Source: Codonopsis lanceolata
Taxonomy: Eukaryota; Streptophyta; Magnoliopsida; Asterales; Campanulaceae
Direction: 5' to 3'
NCBI GenBank assembly: GCA_013146195.2
Contig: CM028380.1
Coordinates: 78,682,556 to 78,746,555 of the forward strand
Length of the DNA stretch: 64,000 bases
The notes under the pieces: model-generated
Databases searched by the model: none
What the model saw: the letters and a program-made list of their open reading frames with translations, nothing else
What the model was told of the DNA's origin: nothing
Translations under genes and position numbers: made by a program
Shown: one piece after another, positions 42,663-55,897 of the stretch
Position numbering within the stretch: position 1 is the first letter of the stretch
Layout of the letters: each line of letters opens with the position of its first letter

Positions 42663-45493
42663 TCATACATTTTGGAACACTTCTTTAAATACAACATTCG
42701 TCGTAGTACAACAATTTGGTTTATCATTTTCACATAACAAAATTCGAAGCCCTTTCGGATTTGTAACTCTAGATAGTGCGACATATAGTTGTCCATGACT
42801 GAAAACATGTTTTTTCAAAAGTAGACCAACATTGGACAGAGATTGACCCTGGCTTTTATTAATTGACATCGCATAAGACACCATCAACGGAAATTGTCTT
42901 TTTCAAATTTGAAAGGCAATCTTGGATCGGCGTCAATGACATTCGTGGAATAAGAACAGCTTCCACCGAGTTGCCTTTTGAAAGAAGTTTGCATTCTAAA
43001 ACGTGATTCCCAAGTCTTGTAATAAGCAGTCTCGTACCATTACATAAACCAAGGGAATGGTCTATGTTACGTAGCAACATTACTGGAGTTCCAATCTTCA
43101 AATTCAACTCATGATTTGGAGTTCCTGAACATTTGATTCCATTTAAAAATTCAGGAGTATGAATATCATTCATTAAACCACCAGTTTTATCGGAATGACA
43201 CGTAGAATCGGAGCTCAAATACAATTTTCCTATTGAGTTGTTAATTGATACCATGTAATCATTGATGGAATTAACAACATCGAGAGTCGGCGCCAAAATA
43301 GCTCTATCTTCAAACAACGTTTCATCACACGAATCATTTCCAAAACCAGGGTAAGTACTTTCAACAATACCAACAATTGGATCGTTGAAGTTCTTAATCA
43401 AAAGTTCGTCGGGAATTTCAATAGAAGCACATCCATCATTTGGTTCACCAATTTTCCCATCGCCAACGCTTTGCAATCCAATCAAAGAAAATATTTTAAT
43501 TCTTGAAAATCCGCATTCACCCCATTATTTTGTAATCTCATATTCTTTGTCAACCTCAAAACAAAGGCAATCTTTCCACGATCTGACGACCTAATTAATA
43601 GTAGCATGAATGATATCTTGTCTACTACCTTTTGGAATTACAGGCAATATCTGTCGAAAATCTCCTCCAAACACAATAGTTTTGCCTCCAAATGGAATGT
43701 GAGCTCTTGTTGAATGAATTACTTTCATGATATCTCTCATGCTGCGATCCAAGGCTTCAAAGCAATATTTATGCATCATTGGAGCTTCATCCCATATAAT
43801 AAGCTTTGATTTTAGAATAAGCTCTGCAAGAGGAGAACCCTGTTTTATGTTGCAAGTTGATTCTTCATTTATAGTAAACGGAATGGAAAATCTCGAATGT
43901 GCAGTTCTACCACCAGGCAATAAAAGAGATGCGATACCACTGGATGCCACATTTAACACAATATGTCCTTGTGATCTCAAGCCGAGATAAAGTCTTCCAA
44001 ATAAATGTTTTCCCGTTCCTCCATAACCATAGACAAAAAAAATTCTTCCACGATCCAAAGTCGTTGATTCGATGATCGTTTCATACACGTGTCGTTGCTC
44101 ATCATTCAAATTAGAAAGAAGATGTCTGTGTTCTTCACCCAAGGTTCTTCTATCATAACACATTTCATCGTGAAGTAATCTAGAAGGCAAGAAATGGAAA
44201 AACTGATCTTCTGGAAATGGCATTGATTGAAAATCACGTAAACTTCTGCGTAACTTTTAAAAGTTTCTCAACTTCCACAAGTGCATAACTCTTTATTTGA
44301 TTCTCATTTAATTGCAATCCTACAATTGAAAACAACAGATATATTATATTCAAACTCTAAAAAAAAATATAACTACATTAATATTTCTTATGTACCTTCA
44401 TATTTGAATAGATTTCTTTGCTTGTATAGAATGTCTTCAGATAAATAAGACCAGCATGATTCCCAAACTACCTCAGGGCGGCTTATAGATCCAGATGTTA
44501 GCAAAGTCGCAAAAAGAATTCTCATGGCATGAGCTGATGCCCAATGGCTCGCCTCAATAATTCCGTCAATGTACTCCTTATCATCACTTAACAATCCTAA
44601 AGCATAGCAAGCATCTCGAAAAGAAGGATATTGAACCCCATTAATTGCGATAAATCGTCATAGCGGTGGCTCCACGAACTACATTTAGAAGGCATCGCAA
44701 AAATATAAGTCACGATCTGGAGGAACAAAAAAATCCGTCCAATTGCAAATCCTTTTTTACGTGGAGTCCATTCGCGTATATTAAATTCCAAACAAACTTT
44801 GTGGGAAATTCAGAATATGTTAATTTTCTCGCTTCAGCATATTTCTTATTAGCTTCCATCCATGCCAAAAACATACTCTTGCTGATTGACTCTCTATCCA
44901 TGAGAGACTCAATTTTATCTGAATCTGAAAAAATAACATTTTGTTGATTCGGAAGATGAAAATTTAGTCGCTCCACTTAGGAGATACTTGTATTGTATTT
45001 CAAAACCAAAAATTCTCCAAGCAGCTTCACAAGATGAGATGTATCTACAATCATAGTACAAATTTACCTCTGCCGATATTCCTTTGCGAATTACCTTCAT
45101 CCGAACTTGGAAAAATGTCGCAGTCACACCCATCATGGCCCTTGTTTATATACTTTGAACAAATATTTGATCGCCGAGATTGATTGCACCACTCCATATT
45201 CAAATGAGCTCCATAAGTCAACAATAAGTAGCGATTGTGTGGAACAACATATCTATTGTCCAACCAAACCCCATTCTTAAGAACCGTTTCGCCATTATCT
45301 TCGCATATATAATCGGATAACCATCATCATCTATCGCTGTAGTCTCAACAAATTTTTTTTNNNNNNNNNNNNNNNNNNNNNNNNNNNNNNNNNNNNNNNN
45401 NNNNNNNNNNNNNNNNNNNNNNNNNNNNNNNNNNNNNNNNNNNNNNNNNNNNNNNNNNNNTTTACTCTTTCTAACTTGTATGAAATTTTTCAT
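42663..45493 (-). pseudogene. Helitron helicase (RepHel, PIF1-type), decayed, interrupted by an assembly gap
   Basis: In element order: a replication-initiator-side fragment beside the gap (KKFVETTAIDDDGYP, then WLDNRYVVPHNRYLL in another frame), the linker motif MFLAWMEANKKYAEARKLTY, ISRPEVVWESCW, then the helicase. The Walker A box is GYGGTGKH (GTGKT is usual, so the Thr is His here), followed by Walker B IIWDEAPM and FGGDFRQILPVI. The C-terminal SYAMSINKSQGQSL and LYVALSRVTNPKGL complete the PIF1 set. Frameshifts occur near 45220, 45050, 44910, 44600 and 42870. The HUH nuclease motif was not found, either lost or hidden by the N run. Confidence 0.88.
45361..45460. other. Assembly gap (100 N)
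   Basis: Exactly 100 unknown bases inside the Helitron gene. The true length is unknown. Coding-like sequence lies on the left side; the right side has only a few codons, so the gap may hide Rep-domain sequence. Confidence 0.99.
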
Positions 45494-46640
45494 ACTTGGT
45501 TTTCTTATTTTAAATCGTTGACTTGCAGGAAGAAGAACATTCGTTCCTCAGAGAAAGATTTTGTGATGTTAGTATGAACTTTGGAAGTATTTTTTTGTTT
45601 CATTTTCTTATCCAATATTTTTTAATCAGTTTTACTGTTTCATTTAATACTTGTTGTTAAATGGAGTCGTCTGAATATAATATACCTGTGAAAGATCGGT
45701 TTAGTACTTTGATAAACTAAGTAATGTCTTCTTTCTACCAATTTTTTTGGGATTTATATTTTTTTATAGTTTGAAGCCCTTCCTCTATCTTTTATTTTCA
45801 GCAGCAACTATAATTCTGTACACACTTACATGTGGCATGATTTATTTTTACTCCCCTACTTCTGATAAAGTAGTTCATATTTGAATGCCAAACATTTTAC
45901 AGATTTTATAGCATAAACACTTCAGCCATTAACATCAAAGGTCACACATAACTAAAAAAAAAAAAACTTTACATTCTCATAAGTATGTTTTAATTTTACT
46001 TTAAAGTGTTGTTAGTACAAATGTTAAGATTGGTTACTGACTTAGAATAATTGCAGTTGGTATCGTAGACGAAGGAGTACCAAAGGAGTGTTGGAAACAT
46101 TGAACTGATTTTGAGAAACAGTCTCACATCAAGAGTTTTGTAAGTTATATAAGTGTTTTATTTTTATGTTTTGGATTTTTGCAAATCATAAATAAGTTTT
46201 GTTGGCAGTAAAGTATACATATTTAAGTTTTGGTGCTATCATTTGTTTTAAATATTAAAAAAACTAATTTAAATGCTTTCTAAATTTACATGATTCATGA
46301 ATTGTTTTTTTGTTTTCGTTGTTTTTGTCAAACATATATCATTGGAAATGAAACAACTTTGTAAAAATCATTAAGGACTATTTAGATTTAATCTTGAAGT
46401 TACCTAAAAAAATGTAAAACAATGAACATAAATGTAATACTGAATTAAAACAATACTGATGAATGAGACTAACCAGAAAATGAAGTTTCTTTATTTGTAA
46501 TGTTGTTGGAGATGATTGTTGATTTCGTGATCTTCATTTCAATAGTCCCTCAATACCACTTTCAGAACAGCAAAATAACGTTTATTTGTTGACACACATA
46601 TTTGCAGGTAGAAATGAAGAGGCTGAATTGAACATCCATA
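45494..46640. other. Helitron interior, no gene recognised
   Basis: AT-rich with short intron/exon-like pieces but no frame that can be assigned. It could be the remains of the Rep exons or a leader. Confidence 0.4.
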
Positions 46641-46659
46641 TCTGCTGGAAGGCAAGATG

Positions 46660-47175
46660 GAAAAATGCAAGATAAGATTTCTTTTTCACACTTATTACAA
46701 TTTCATTTAGCTTTGAATTCAGAAATTGAGTAAACAGCCACTAAACTATCATTTTCAAACATAAACAAAATAAATTACTTACTTGGAGTTCAAAATTTAT
46801 CGGATGTTATATCGACTTCTTTATTGATTTGCTACTTCAAAAACACCTGTCATCTTTACAAATCTTTATGAAGCTGCTTATGTTTGTCTCTTTGTTGGCC
46901 AGGATTTGGTTGATTGCCCCTTGCACGTAGAAACAAAAGGTTGAATTGAAAAACCAGATCAGCTCAGATGGAACATCTAAATCTGCAAGATAAGATTTCC
47001 TTTTCAAACTGATTTGCATTTGATATAGCATTGTTTGGAGAAATTGAGAAAATACAAACCGTAATATCATTTTCAAACATAAACAAATAATATATCTTAC
47101 ATGGAGTTTAACTGATATTGGATGTTATATCCACTATACATTTATTTGCTACTTCACAACAACCTGCCAGATTTA
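46660..47175. repeat. About 318-bp tandem duplication in the Helitron
   Basis: The string TGCAAGATAAGATTTC recurs at about 46666 and 46984, and ATCATTTTCAAACATAAACA and CGGATGTTATATC/TTGGATGTTATATC recur in the same order. The two units have diverged. Confidence 0.75.
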
Positions 47176-49121
47176 AACATCCATATCCAGCTGCTTACGT
47201 TACTCTCTTTGCTGGCATGTACTTGGTTGATTGCTTCATACCAAGCTGAATAAATTTGTGGCTTTATGGTACTGAATGTGGTTGATTTCTGTATATATTA
47301 ACACTTAATGGAATATGGATAGAGAAAGATTTACATAATGACAATTACAAAGTACTGAAAATGAAAGGCAAATGGTATACTAAACTGATACACAATATAT
47401 ATACTATTTGTGTCCTTGGATTCTGTAATTGTGGTATACAAAACTGCTAGAGGTTATATTTTTTTGGGACTATGGGTGTAACTTGCAGCTTTATGGCTTG
47501 ACATGATGTGCCCTTTGTTTTCAAAATAATATAACATGTTAATGTAAGTTGCAGCTTTTATGGGTTGACATGATGTTCCATGTTTTTTCAGCTGAACCAA
47601 TTAACTTATAGATACTTTTAAGTCATTGGTTTACTTCTAAATACAAAGTTAATTATATTACTTGCAGCTTTGTGTTCAGTTTTTTTTGGGTAATGTAGTA
47701 TAAATATAATTTTTTTTTTATTAACATAAACAGCCATGTAATCTAGTATTTATCTTCCCAATGCATATCTGGAAAGTAATGTGCCTTTTGTTTATCTAAT
47801 AAACAGCCTTGTTGCCTTTTTATTTATCTTGGTATCAATATATAAATATATTTCAACCTGCAGCTTTTTTTTTTGAGTCTATGCATGTAACTTGCAGCTT
47901 TATGGGTTGACATGATGTGCACTCTGGTTTTTAAAATAATATAATAATTAACTTCATATTTTTTGGTTCAATTTTTTTCAACTGAACCAATTAACTTATG
48001 GATACTTATTCTCACTAATTAAATGCCTTTGTTACTTAACTGCCTTGTAATGTTAATTAACTGCCTTCTGAATTTATGTAAATACACTCTGATTTTGTGC
48101 ATATATTTGTGCAAATTTAACTATGACTGTGCATATATGCTCTGATTTTGTTAATTAACTGCCTCTAACTTTAATTTGGCATTTATAAAATTTTAGTCTT
48201 GAAACTGTTAGTAGATTAAATAGTAATGTTTTGAATTTCAAAAATTTTGAAAGTGTTTTACACAATTATCTGCAATATAAATTTTGAAAGTGTTTTACAT
48301 AAGTAACTTATATAAATTTTGAAAGTGTCTTAGTGTCTTACAATCATGAATTTGGTTAATTAACTGACTTCTAACTTTAGTATTCAAATTGTTTGTAGGT
48401 TAAATAGTAATGTGATTGTTTTTTCTGTTGTAAGCGATAAAATTCCATAAAAACTATTTGTGTAATTTATTAGCTTGATTAGTACATTACTGCTTGACCG
48501 TTTTATGAAGCATAGATTTGGCTTCATAAAGTGGTCATCTTGATGGGATCTTGATAAGCTAATAAATTACACAAACTCCAAAATTATAGATACAATTATT
48601 TCGTAATGTAACTGAAACATACTTCATAGGTCTGGTTTTTGTTTAGGATTTCAAAGAATATATAAAATTATTAGTTGGAGCTGTGTGGACAATTACTCAA
48701 AATTACAGCTTTTATAAATCGAACAATGTGCACATATGTTTGTTATAAAGCTAATCATTATCTTGGTATCAATATATAAATATATTTCAAACTGCAGCTT
48801 TTTGTTTTTTGAGTCTATGCATGTAACTTGCAGCTTTATGGGTTGACATGATGTGCACTATGGTTTATAAAATAATATAATCATTAACTTCAAATTTTTT
48901 GGTTGACTGTTTTTTCAGCTGAACCAATTAACTTATGGATACTTTTAAGTAATTGGTTTACTTTTCAATACACAATTATTTATTTTATTTGCAGCTTTGT
49001 GTTCAGTTTTTTAGGATAGTCTGGTATAAATAAAAACTCTTTTTTTCATTAACATAAACATGTATGTAAAATAGTATTTACGTGCCCATGCATATCTGGA
49101 AAGTAATCTAGCTTTTATTTG

Positions 49122-49127
<6 letters not shown>

Positions 49128-49190
<63 letters not shown>
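49128..49190. repeat. (AT)n microsatellite in Helitron repeat unit
   Basis: About 31 AT units after TTTGTCTG, the same position as the run at 49515. Confidence 0.95.
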
Positions 49191-49191
<1 letters not shown>

Positions 49192-49509
49192 CTTGTTTTT
49201 TTAGTCTATGCATGTAACTTGCAGCTTTATGGATTTACATGATGTGCCCTTTGGTTTTTAAAATAATATAATAATTAACTTAATATTTTTTTAGTTCAAT
49301 GTTTTTTCGGCTGAACCAATTAACTTATGGATACTTTTAAGTAATTTGTTTAATTTTCAATACAAAGAAATGATATTACTTGAAGCTTTGTGTTCAGTTT
49401 TTTAGAGTAATTTAGTATAAAAAAATCTTTTTTTTATTAACATAAACAGGCATGTAAAATACTATTTAAGTGCCCATGCATATCTGGAAAGTAATCAATC
49501 TTTTATTTG

Positions 49510-49514
<5 letters not shown>

Positions 49515-49590
<76 letters not shown>
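49515..49590. repeat. (AT)n microsatellite in Helitron repeat unit
   Basis: About 38 AT units after TTTGTCTG, in the next repeat unit. Confidence 0.95.
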
Positions 49591-49595
<5 letters not shown>

Positions 49596-50395
49596 ACTTC
49601 GATATTTTTTCGTCTTTGCATGTAACTTGCAGCTTTATGGGTTTATATGATGTGCCCTTTGGTTTTTAAAATAATATAATAATTAACTTCATATTTTTTT
49701 GGTTCAATGTTTTTTCGGCTGAACCAATTAACTTATGGATACTTTTAAGTAATTTGTTTACTTTTCAATACAAAGTTAATGATATTACTTGCAGCTTTGT
49801 GTTCAGTTTTTTAGGATAATCTAGTATAAATAAAATTTTGTTTGTATTAACACAAACAGCCATGGAAAATAGTTTTTAAATGCCCAATGCATATCTGAAA
49901 AGGTTTGTGCCATTTGTTTATCTAATAAACAACTTTGTTGCTGGGTAGAAAAATATTGGCATGGATGCTTGGATTCTGTATTTGGTTTTCTTTTCGATAC
50001 AAAGTTAATTGCATACATGCAGCATTGGGGCGAGTATTTTAGAATTTTAGATTTGAATATAAATAGTCTTTTTTTTTTACATATACAGCTGTGTGATCTA
50101 GTATTTATCTGCACAATGCATATCTGGAAAGTCATATGCCTTTTGTTTATTTATATAATTATATAATAAAAAGCTTTAGATATACTCTTTGTTGGACTGT
50201 AGTTCATTGATTACTCTGCCTTCTTTTAAATGCTGCCTTTGAACATTATCTCCAATAACACACCTTCTTTATGAAACATAAACTAAGTAGTTAATTATAT
50301 AAGTACGATTAAACATGGAGCTTTACCAAACACACAATTGAAACTTAGACATTGGGAAAACATGTAATTTCATCCCTTACAAAAGAAGTAACAAA

Positions 50396-50725
50396 CTCTT
50401 CCAGCTAGATTCCCAATTTCATTATATTCAGTCTCGCTTGTCAAAAAAGATGCAACCTTGATCCCACTGTTAGGTGATTTATTTTATCAATTGCTCCATC
50501 TTCAAAAGACACACAAAAGAACCATCTTAAATTGGTCACTGCCTTGAACATCAGTAAGAAACTACTCCAGCTAGATTCGCCATTTCATTCTCTTCAGTCT
50601 CGCTTGTCAAAAAAGATGCAATATTGATCCAACTGTTGGTTGATTTATTTCATCAACTTCTCCATCTTCAAAAGACACACAAAAGAACCATCTTATATTG
50701 GTCACTGCCCATAACATCAGTACTC
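50396..50725. repeat. 166-bp tandem duplication at the 3' end of the RPA-like gene
   Basis: CCAGCTAGATTC recurs at 50401 and 50567, with CAGTCTCGCTTGTCAAAAAA and CATCTTCAAAAGACACACAA in both units. The second unit touches the stop codon region of the RPA-like gene, so the unit looks like a duplicated 3' UTR. Confidence 0.85.
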
Positions 50726-53006
50726 ATCCTTTTCAATCTTGACTTCAACTTTAGCCATCTTTTTATTTTCACTCCCAGAGAACTCATCCAATAGTGATCT
50801 CTTTAATGTTGATGCTACCACATCATTAGAAATAGGAATCTTGGTTACCTTCTTGATAGGGGTTGTAGCATCCACAGTTGTTGGATTCAGCTGAATGAAC
50901 TATAAAATGATAAGAATAATTTTATTTTGCAATGAATGAAATTTAAATTTAAAACATGTACCTCATGTAAGTCTCTCATTTCCGCAGGATCCATCCTTGG
51001 TAAGAAATCATAATCATCAATTAGATGCCCAAAATAATTTTCAATTAGTTTTTCATCTCGTATGACTTTTATAACTTGATACACATCGTGATTAGCTCCA
51101 GTCTGCTTTCCTCTAATCTGAATCTTGAAGATAAACTTCTTGTCAACCAAAGATTCAATTTCTGTAGGTATTACCTGTTCAATACATTCAATTAATTTTG
51201 TTAGTGTTTGTCTATCTAGTTATGTAAATTCTTAATATGTACTTAATCTGCTCACCTGATCAGAATATTTATTTTTGAGCGTCGTTGCTGATTCTCCTAT
51301 TATTTCAGTGGATTCTTTGTCCCATAGCAAGAAAGATGTATTACCTGTGTAATCGACCACACGCAGTTGAAGCTTGTACCTGTTTTAAACATTCTTATTA
51401 CCAATACCAAAGAATACTAATTAAAAAAAAACAGTAATAATTTCTTTTTTTCAATTAATCGTACCTTATTTTACCAATTGAATCAAAAATGCCACATTTG
51501 TCGCAATAAAATTTTCCAGCTGCTGGAGTCATTTTCTTAGGACAGCGAGTACATGCAATGTACCACCAATTGCTTCCTGAATCTATAAAATCTACCCTGC
51601 CATAGACCCAATAGCTCCCAACCTATTGAATATATTATTAAATATAAACTTTTAAATCGAAGACAAAATATGTAACAGTTGTTAAAAAGAATTCAAATGC
51701 AAGTTAAAATGCATAATTACCTCATTGATATCATATAGTTGTTCTATTGTCCTAACCAGTTCCTGAGAGCCTTCAAATTCTTGGACTATAGATCGATCTC
51801 CTTCTATAGTTATGTTATTTATTGGCATGGATGCTTTACAGTTCGAAATCAAACTATGACGGAATACAAACTGATATTAGTACTTGTTTTAATTTATTAT
51901 GTGTTTGAAGCTTATTTACTTATCTGGTTATCGTTAATCTAATTAATAACTGTCTACATAATAACAAAATTATTAGCACATACCAGTTACGAAAATCTGC
52001 TATTTCTTTTATTTCTCCATTGACAATGACTTTGCTAACATAGAACGTGTTTGATATTCTAACCACATCGCGAAACTTCCTTGCGCGACACATTTGCAGG
52101 AGAATTATGACAGGCTCATCAACAATTTCAGCTAATTTATTCATTAGCATATCAACATATTCTCCCCACAATGTGCATGCCAATGTTTTTCCACTGCAAC
52201 CAAATAAAAAATACAATATTTTAATTATGGGGAATATAAAATTGGTTGATCATAACATATATAGATTTAATTGACTTAACTCAGAATCTTCTAACACAAT
52301 GTCTATCATTTTTGCATGTCGCCCCGCTAACTCTTTTTGTTGTGGTGAATTTCTTGCTGTAAGCTTCCCTATTACATCTTCACAACATTGTACAACAAAA
52401 TATATCAGAAGCTGTGTAATAAATTCACAAATATTAACTGATTTCAAGAATGAACTTACCAATCAACTGTGACTCATCAACTTCATCTATGTTGGAAAAA
52501 TATCCAAACGGCTTAAGATCAAAAATATTAACGGGAATTTTTGATCAAAAATTTTGTCACCAATGTTTTGCCAAGAAACATGATTTTATACTTCTCATTT
52601 GTTGTTTTAAACTTCATTATGTTGTCAGCAACAACAAAATCCTTAATGGCATACAAATGATTTTGTTTCAATGTGGATTTGAATTTGCCTACGTGCTGTT
52701 GCTTGATAGTTGCGTGAATTCTGGAACCCTGCAAGAAGAAAGTGAATGAATTAAAAAACCTATCAGGAAATTAACAGTATTCAAAGGAAACTGGAATATG
52801 CATGTTTACCTCCTTGTCATGAAAGATGCACTCTAAACTGTAAATTGTAGAATTGTCATTGAAAGTAGGCACACTATAAATGTGAGCTAGTCGAACCTTC
52901 GCATCCATTCAATCTTGGATGGGTTCAACTCGTGTATCATACTGAAAAACAAAGGCATTTTTTCAGATTTGCTGGGTATTTTGAATCGTGAATGCACAGA
53001 AGCCAT
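50717..53006 (-). pseudogene. Helitron RPA1-like single-strand DNA-binding protein gene
   Basis: A multi-exon gene on the minus strand. Exon 1 starts ATG at 53006 (MASVHSRFKIPSKSEKMPLF) and ends at 52810. Exon 2 (52728-52460) reads GSRIHATIKQQHVGKFKSTL and later FDLKPFGYFSNIDEVDESQL. Later exons carry GKTLACTLWGEYVDML (about 52190), a zinc-ribbon OB fold with CTRCPKKMTPAAGKFYCDKC (about 51500-51570), LQLRVVDYTGNTSFLLWDKE and VDKKFIFKIQIRGKQ. A basic tail ends at TGA 50717-50719. This is the RPA70/DUF223 OB-fold type carried by many plant Helitrons, thought to bind single-stranded DNA in rolling-circle transposition. One frameshift in exon 1 (after MRRFD, stop TAG) and one in exon 2 (after KNSR, TAA) break it. 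Confidence 0.85.
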
Positions 53007-53943
53007 TGTTGGTGAGGAAGGAAGTAAGAGGTGTATTTATAGTGTTTAAGCTTGGCATACATCTGGTTTGCATCACATCTTTCAAGTCAAAATAATTACA
53101 AATTTGTAATGATTACATTGCAAACTTTTATAAGCCAATGAAATTGCATGCAATTCAGTTTTATTTTCAAATTGTGAGGAAATCTGGTGGAAGGTTTACC
53201 TCGGTTATCCAATCTTCAATGGGCTCCAGCCGGTTAGGATCAAAACTGGGAATACATAATTATTTCAAATTGACAATGATTGTATTGCTAACCTTTTTTA
53301 AGCCTATGACATTGGTTGCAGGTCACTTCAGCAAAATTTCCCTCGGTTATCCCATCTTGGAAGTTTCAGAAGCAATACAATCAGCTTTACAAACTGTATC
53401 TTTTATAGTTGTTTGCATTTTTTTTCTGTTGTCTTTTCAATGTAGGCCACTTTATGGCTGAAAATTTGGCTGTATATGATTTGTTCTATTAGTAAATTAA
53501 GCACTGTTTAGTCAAACAATTCAAAACAATGGGCAAATATTAATGTGGGCTACACGGTTTTGTATTAGATTTGGACTGAATTGAGAATATTACATCTATA
53601 ACCTGAGTAAATGCAAATATTACTTTCTTATTTTGGAAATGTGGTTTTGGCGGGAACTTTCCTGAAAAGGAATACTTTCTTGCTTTTATATATATATAGA
53701 TGAGAAGTGTAAAAATATGAGCTTTCAATAAACACAATTTCAAAAGAGTAAGTTTAACATAAAACCGTCTCCTAGTTCGTTCGTAAGACATGTGGTTTCA
53801 CTTTATCACAGCTCAGTTCAAAAACACATGATGGATCAAGGAAATCTGTTATACGGAAAATATCTTTAAGACAATCATTCTTAAGTTTTTACCATTTCAA
53901 AATCCAAGACTTTAAGTGAAACATTTTTTAAAATATCAATCAA

Positions 53944-53985
53944 TCTACTATACAATAAAGCTCAGTGGGATAAAAAACGACTGAG
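53944..53985 (+). mobile_element. Possible 5' end of a second, non-autonomous Helitron
   Basis: TCTACTATACAATAAAGC preceded by A resembles plant Helitron starts (TCTATACTA...AAAGC). No downstream hairpin plus CTRR was found, so only the terminus is proposed. Confidence 0.35.
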
Positions 53986-55110
53986 ATGGATTATTTTTAC
54001 TTATATCAAACGGCTGTAATTTTCTCCCTCTGCGTCCCCCTCTCCCTATACGATTCCAACTCCCTACGGTTTCTCCAAAATCCCCCTGAATCAGGACTGT
54101 CAAGAAGATTTCTAACTGTACCACTCACATTAATTACAAGCCCAAGAAGAGTCCTAATTATTATTGATTTTGTGAATCTTTCGTTATATATACAAAGCAC
54201 ATAGTATCCCGTTAATATATATCTTGGGCACTCGGTTCTTTCGTTATAAAACATTCTTCCGATTTTTAATGCTGTTAAGAAGGGTGGATTCATATTTTTT
54301 TGTTTAACCATTTTTTTAAAAATGTTTAAAACACAATTTATTGAGTTTTTCTTTAGGTGGTTTGGGTTTTAAAATGGGTATTTTTTTTTTTTTTTGGAAT
54401 TTTTTTGGTTTAACTAAGAATATGTATAACCATTAATTGGGAATTCTTCCAATTTTTTATGTTATTAAGACCACTCTAAAAGATAAACTGTTTTTATTTT
54501 ATCTTTAAAAAAATAGAATAAGTAATTATTTTTTTAAAAAAATAGAATAAGTAATAATATGTATAATTACTAATTTGGAATTCTTCCGATTTTTTACGTT
54601 GTTAATAATATGTATAAAATATAAAATACACTTTTCATTAAACACATAGTCACTTTTTTATACCAACATAAAAAAAAGAGATATTAATTGTTTAGTGTCT
54701 ATCTTCCACAGTAAATCTATAATATAAAACATGTTACGCGGTTAAAAAAAAGGTTCAAAAAATTAATACTCTTGGTGTATGTGTTAAAAAAAAGTTTATA
54801 TTTTAACGAAATATTATTAATTGTATAAGGGCAAAGCTGGTTGTCCTCCTCAAATTTGTAATTTTATTTCTATTAATAAAATCTAAAAAGGTATCGCCTC
54901 TGTTTTCTTTTTAAAAAAATACAAATAAATAAAATCTAACAATGTATCGCATCTGTTTTCTTAAATAAAATTACAAATAAAAGTTTTAATTTTTTTCTCC
55001 ACTGTTGAATGATCATAATGTTTTAATTGATTATCGAGAAGTCTTCATTTTCAATTTGTTATTTTAGACTTTTTTGAAACATGATTAAAACATATATTGA
55101 TTTATTTAAA
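53986..55110. other. AT-rich region without recognised genes
   Basis: The open frames on both strands at 53986-54311 have no recognisable features. Repeated TTAAGA-type words occur near 54265 and 54460. Nothing else was seen. Confidence 0.4.
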
Positions 55111-55111
55111 T

Positions 55112-55232
<121 letters not shown>

Positions 55233-55253
55233 AGTTGATAGATACCTATGTGC

Positions 55254-55897
55254 TTAGGGCGACACGAACGCCCAACCCCCCCGAACACCCGTCCCGATCG
55301 ACCCGATCACGATCCCCGATTTTATCGATTTTACGACGTCCGACGATATCGTCGGGCTTCCCGAGACCCCGACTATTTTAATTTTTTTTAATTTTAGTTT
55401 TTTTTAACCAATAGGAACTGTTGCCAAGCCAAGAGACTATTTTTAAAACAATGTCTATTTTGTGTTTGCTGAAATTATTTAATGGTATTTGTTAAATTAA
55501 TTTTCATAATATTATGGTTTTTTTTTTGTCTATCAAGTTTCGCAACACGGATGCGAGTGAGGGGTGCATTTTATTCATATTAAGTTAGTCAGTTGCATTT
55601 TATTCACGATTTATCAATTTAAGTAAATATTCAGTAATATACAGAAATCTTAATCATGATTGAAACATTTTAAAAATATTTTAGTGTCAGAGATATTGTT
55701 TGTAAATATTATAGTTGAGATTACGGAATTTTTATCTCTCAAACAGTCGGGGTCCCGACACATTAGGATCCCGATACGTCGGATCCCAACACTTATCAAA
55801 AATGAGATCAAAAAGGAAATTAAAATCTCGTATTCTATTGAGACGGGATCGAAATAAAGTTAATCGGGACGAATCCCATCCCGATTCCACCCCTAAT
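55254..55897. mobile_element. Possible DNA transposon remnant with CCCGATCC-rich ends
   Basis: Both ends are rich in CCCGAT/ATCGGG words (CCCGATCGACCCGATCACGA near 55292; GGGACGAATCCCATCCCGAT near 55868), unlike the AT-rich middle. The left TTAGGG and right CCCCTAA borders could be a short inverted pair. No target duplication was confirmed. Confidence 0.35.

Larger units (their letters stand above)
47480..50160. repeat. About 0.4-kb tandem repeat array in the Helitron
   Basis: Units carry, in order, TTGCAGCTTTATGG, TGACATGATGTGC, GAACCAATTAACTTATGGAT, GCAGCTTTGTGTTCAGTTTT, ATTAACATAAACA and CATGCATATCTGGAAAGTAA. Starts lie near 47486, 47546 (partial), 47887, 48826, 49214 and 49624, with a degraded copy near 49945. 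Two units end in long AT runs (49128-49190 and 49515-49590) at the same internal site, so the microsatellite was amplified with the unit. Confidence 0.9.
41750..53700 (-). mobile_element. Helitron, about 12 kb, decayed
   Basis: On the minus strand the element starts TCTATATATATATATAAAAG at 53700, preceded by A. It ends with a hairpin (CCCGTGC-ATC-GCACGGG) followed 7 bases later by CTAG at 41753-41750, then T. These are the Helitron hallmarks: 5' TC, 3' hairpin plus CTRR, insertion between A and T, no target duplication, no inverted ends. Inside, in element order, are an RPA-like gene (53006-50717), a long non-coding middle with several tandem repeats, a helicase gene remnant (45493-42663) and a repeat-rich 3' tail. 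Part of the Rep/helicase gene is hidden by the 100-N gap. Frameshifts in both genes show it is not autonomous now. Confidence 0.9.

Noticed and set aside
50717..53006. Host RPA70 gene
   Set aside because: It lies inside Helitron termini on the same strand as the helicase and carries frameshifts, so it is taken as a Helitron gene.
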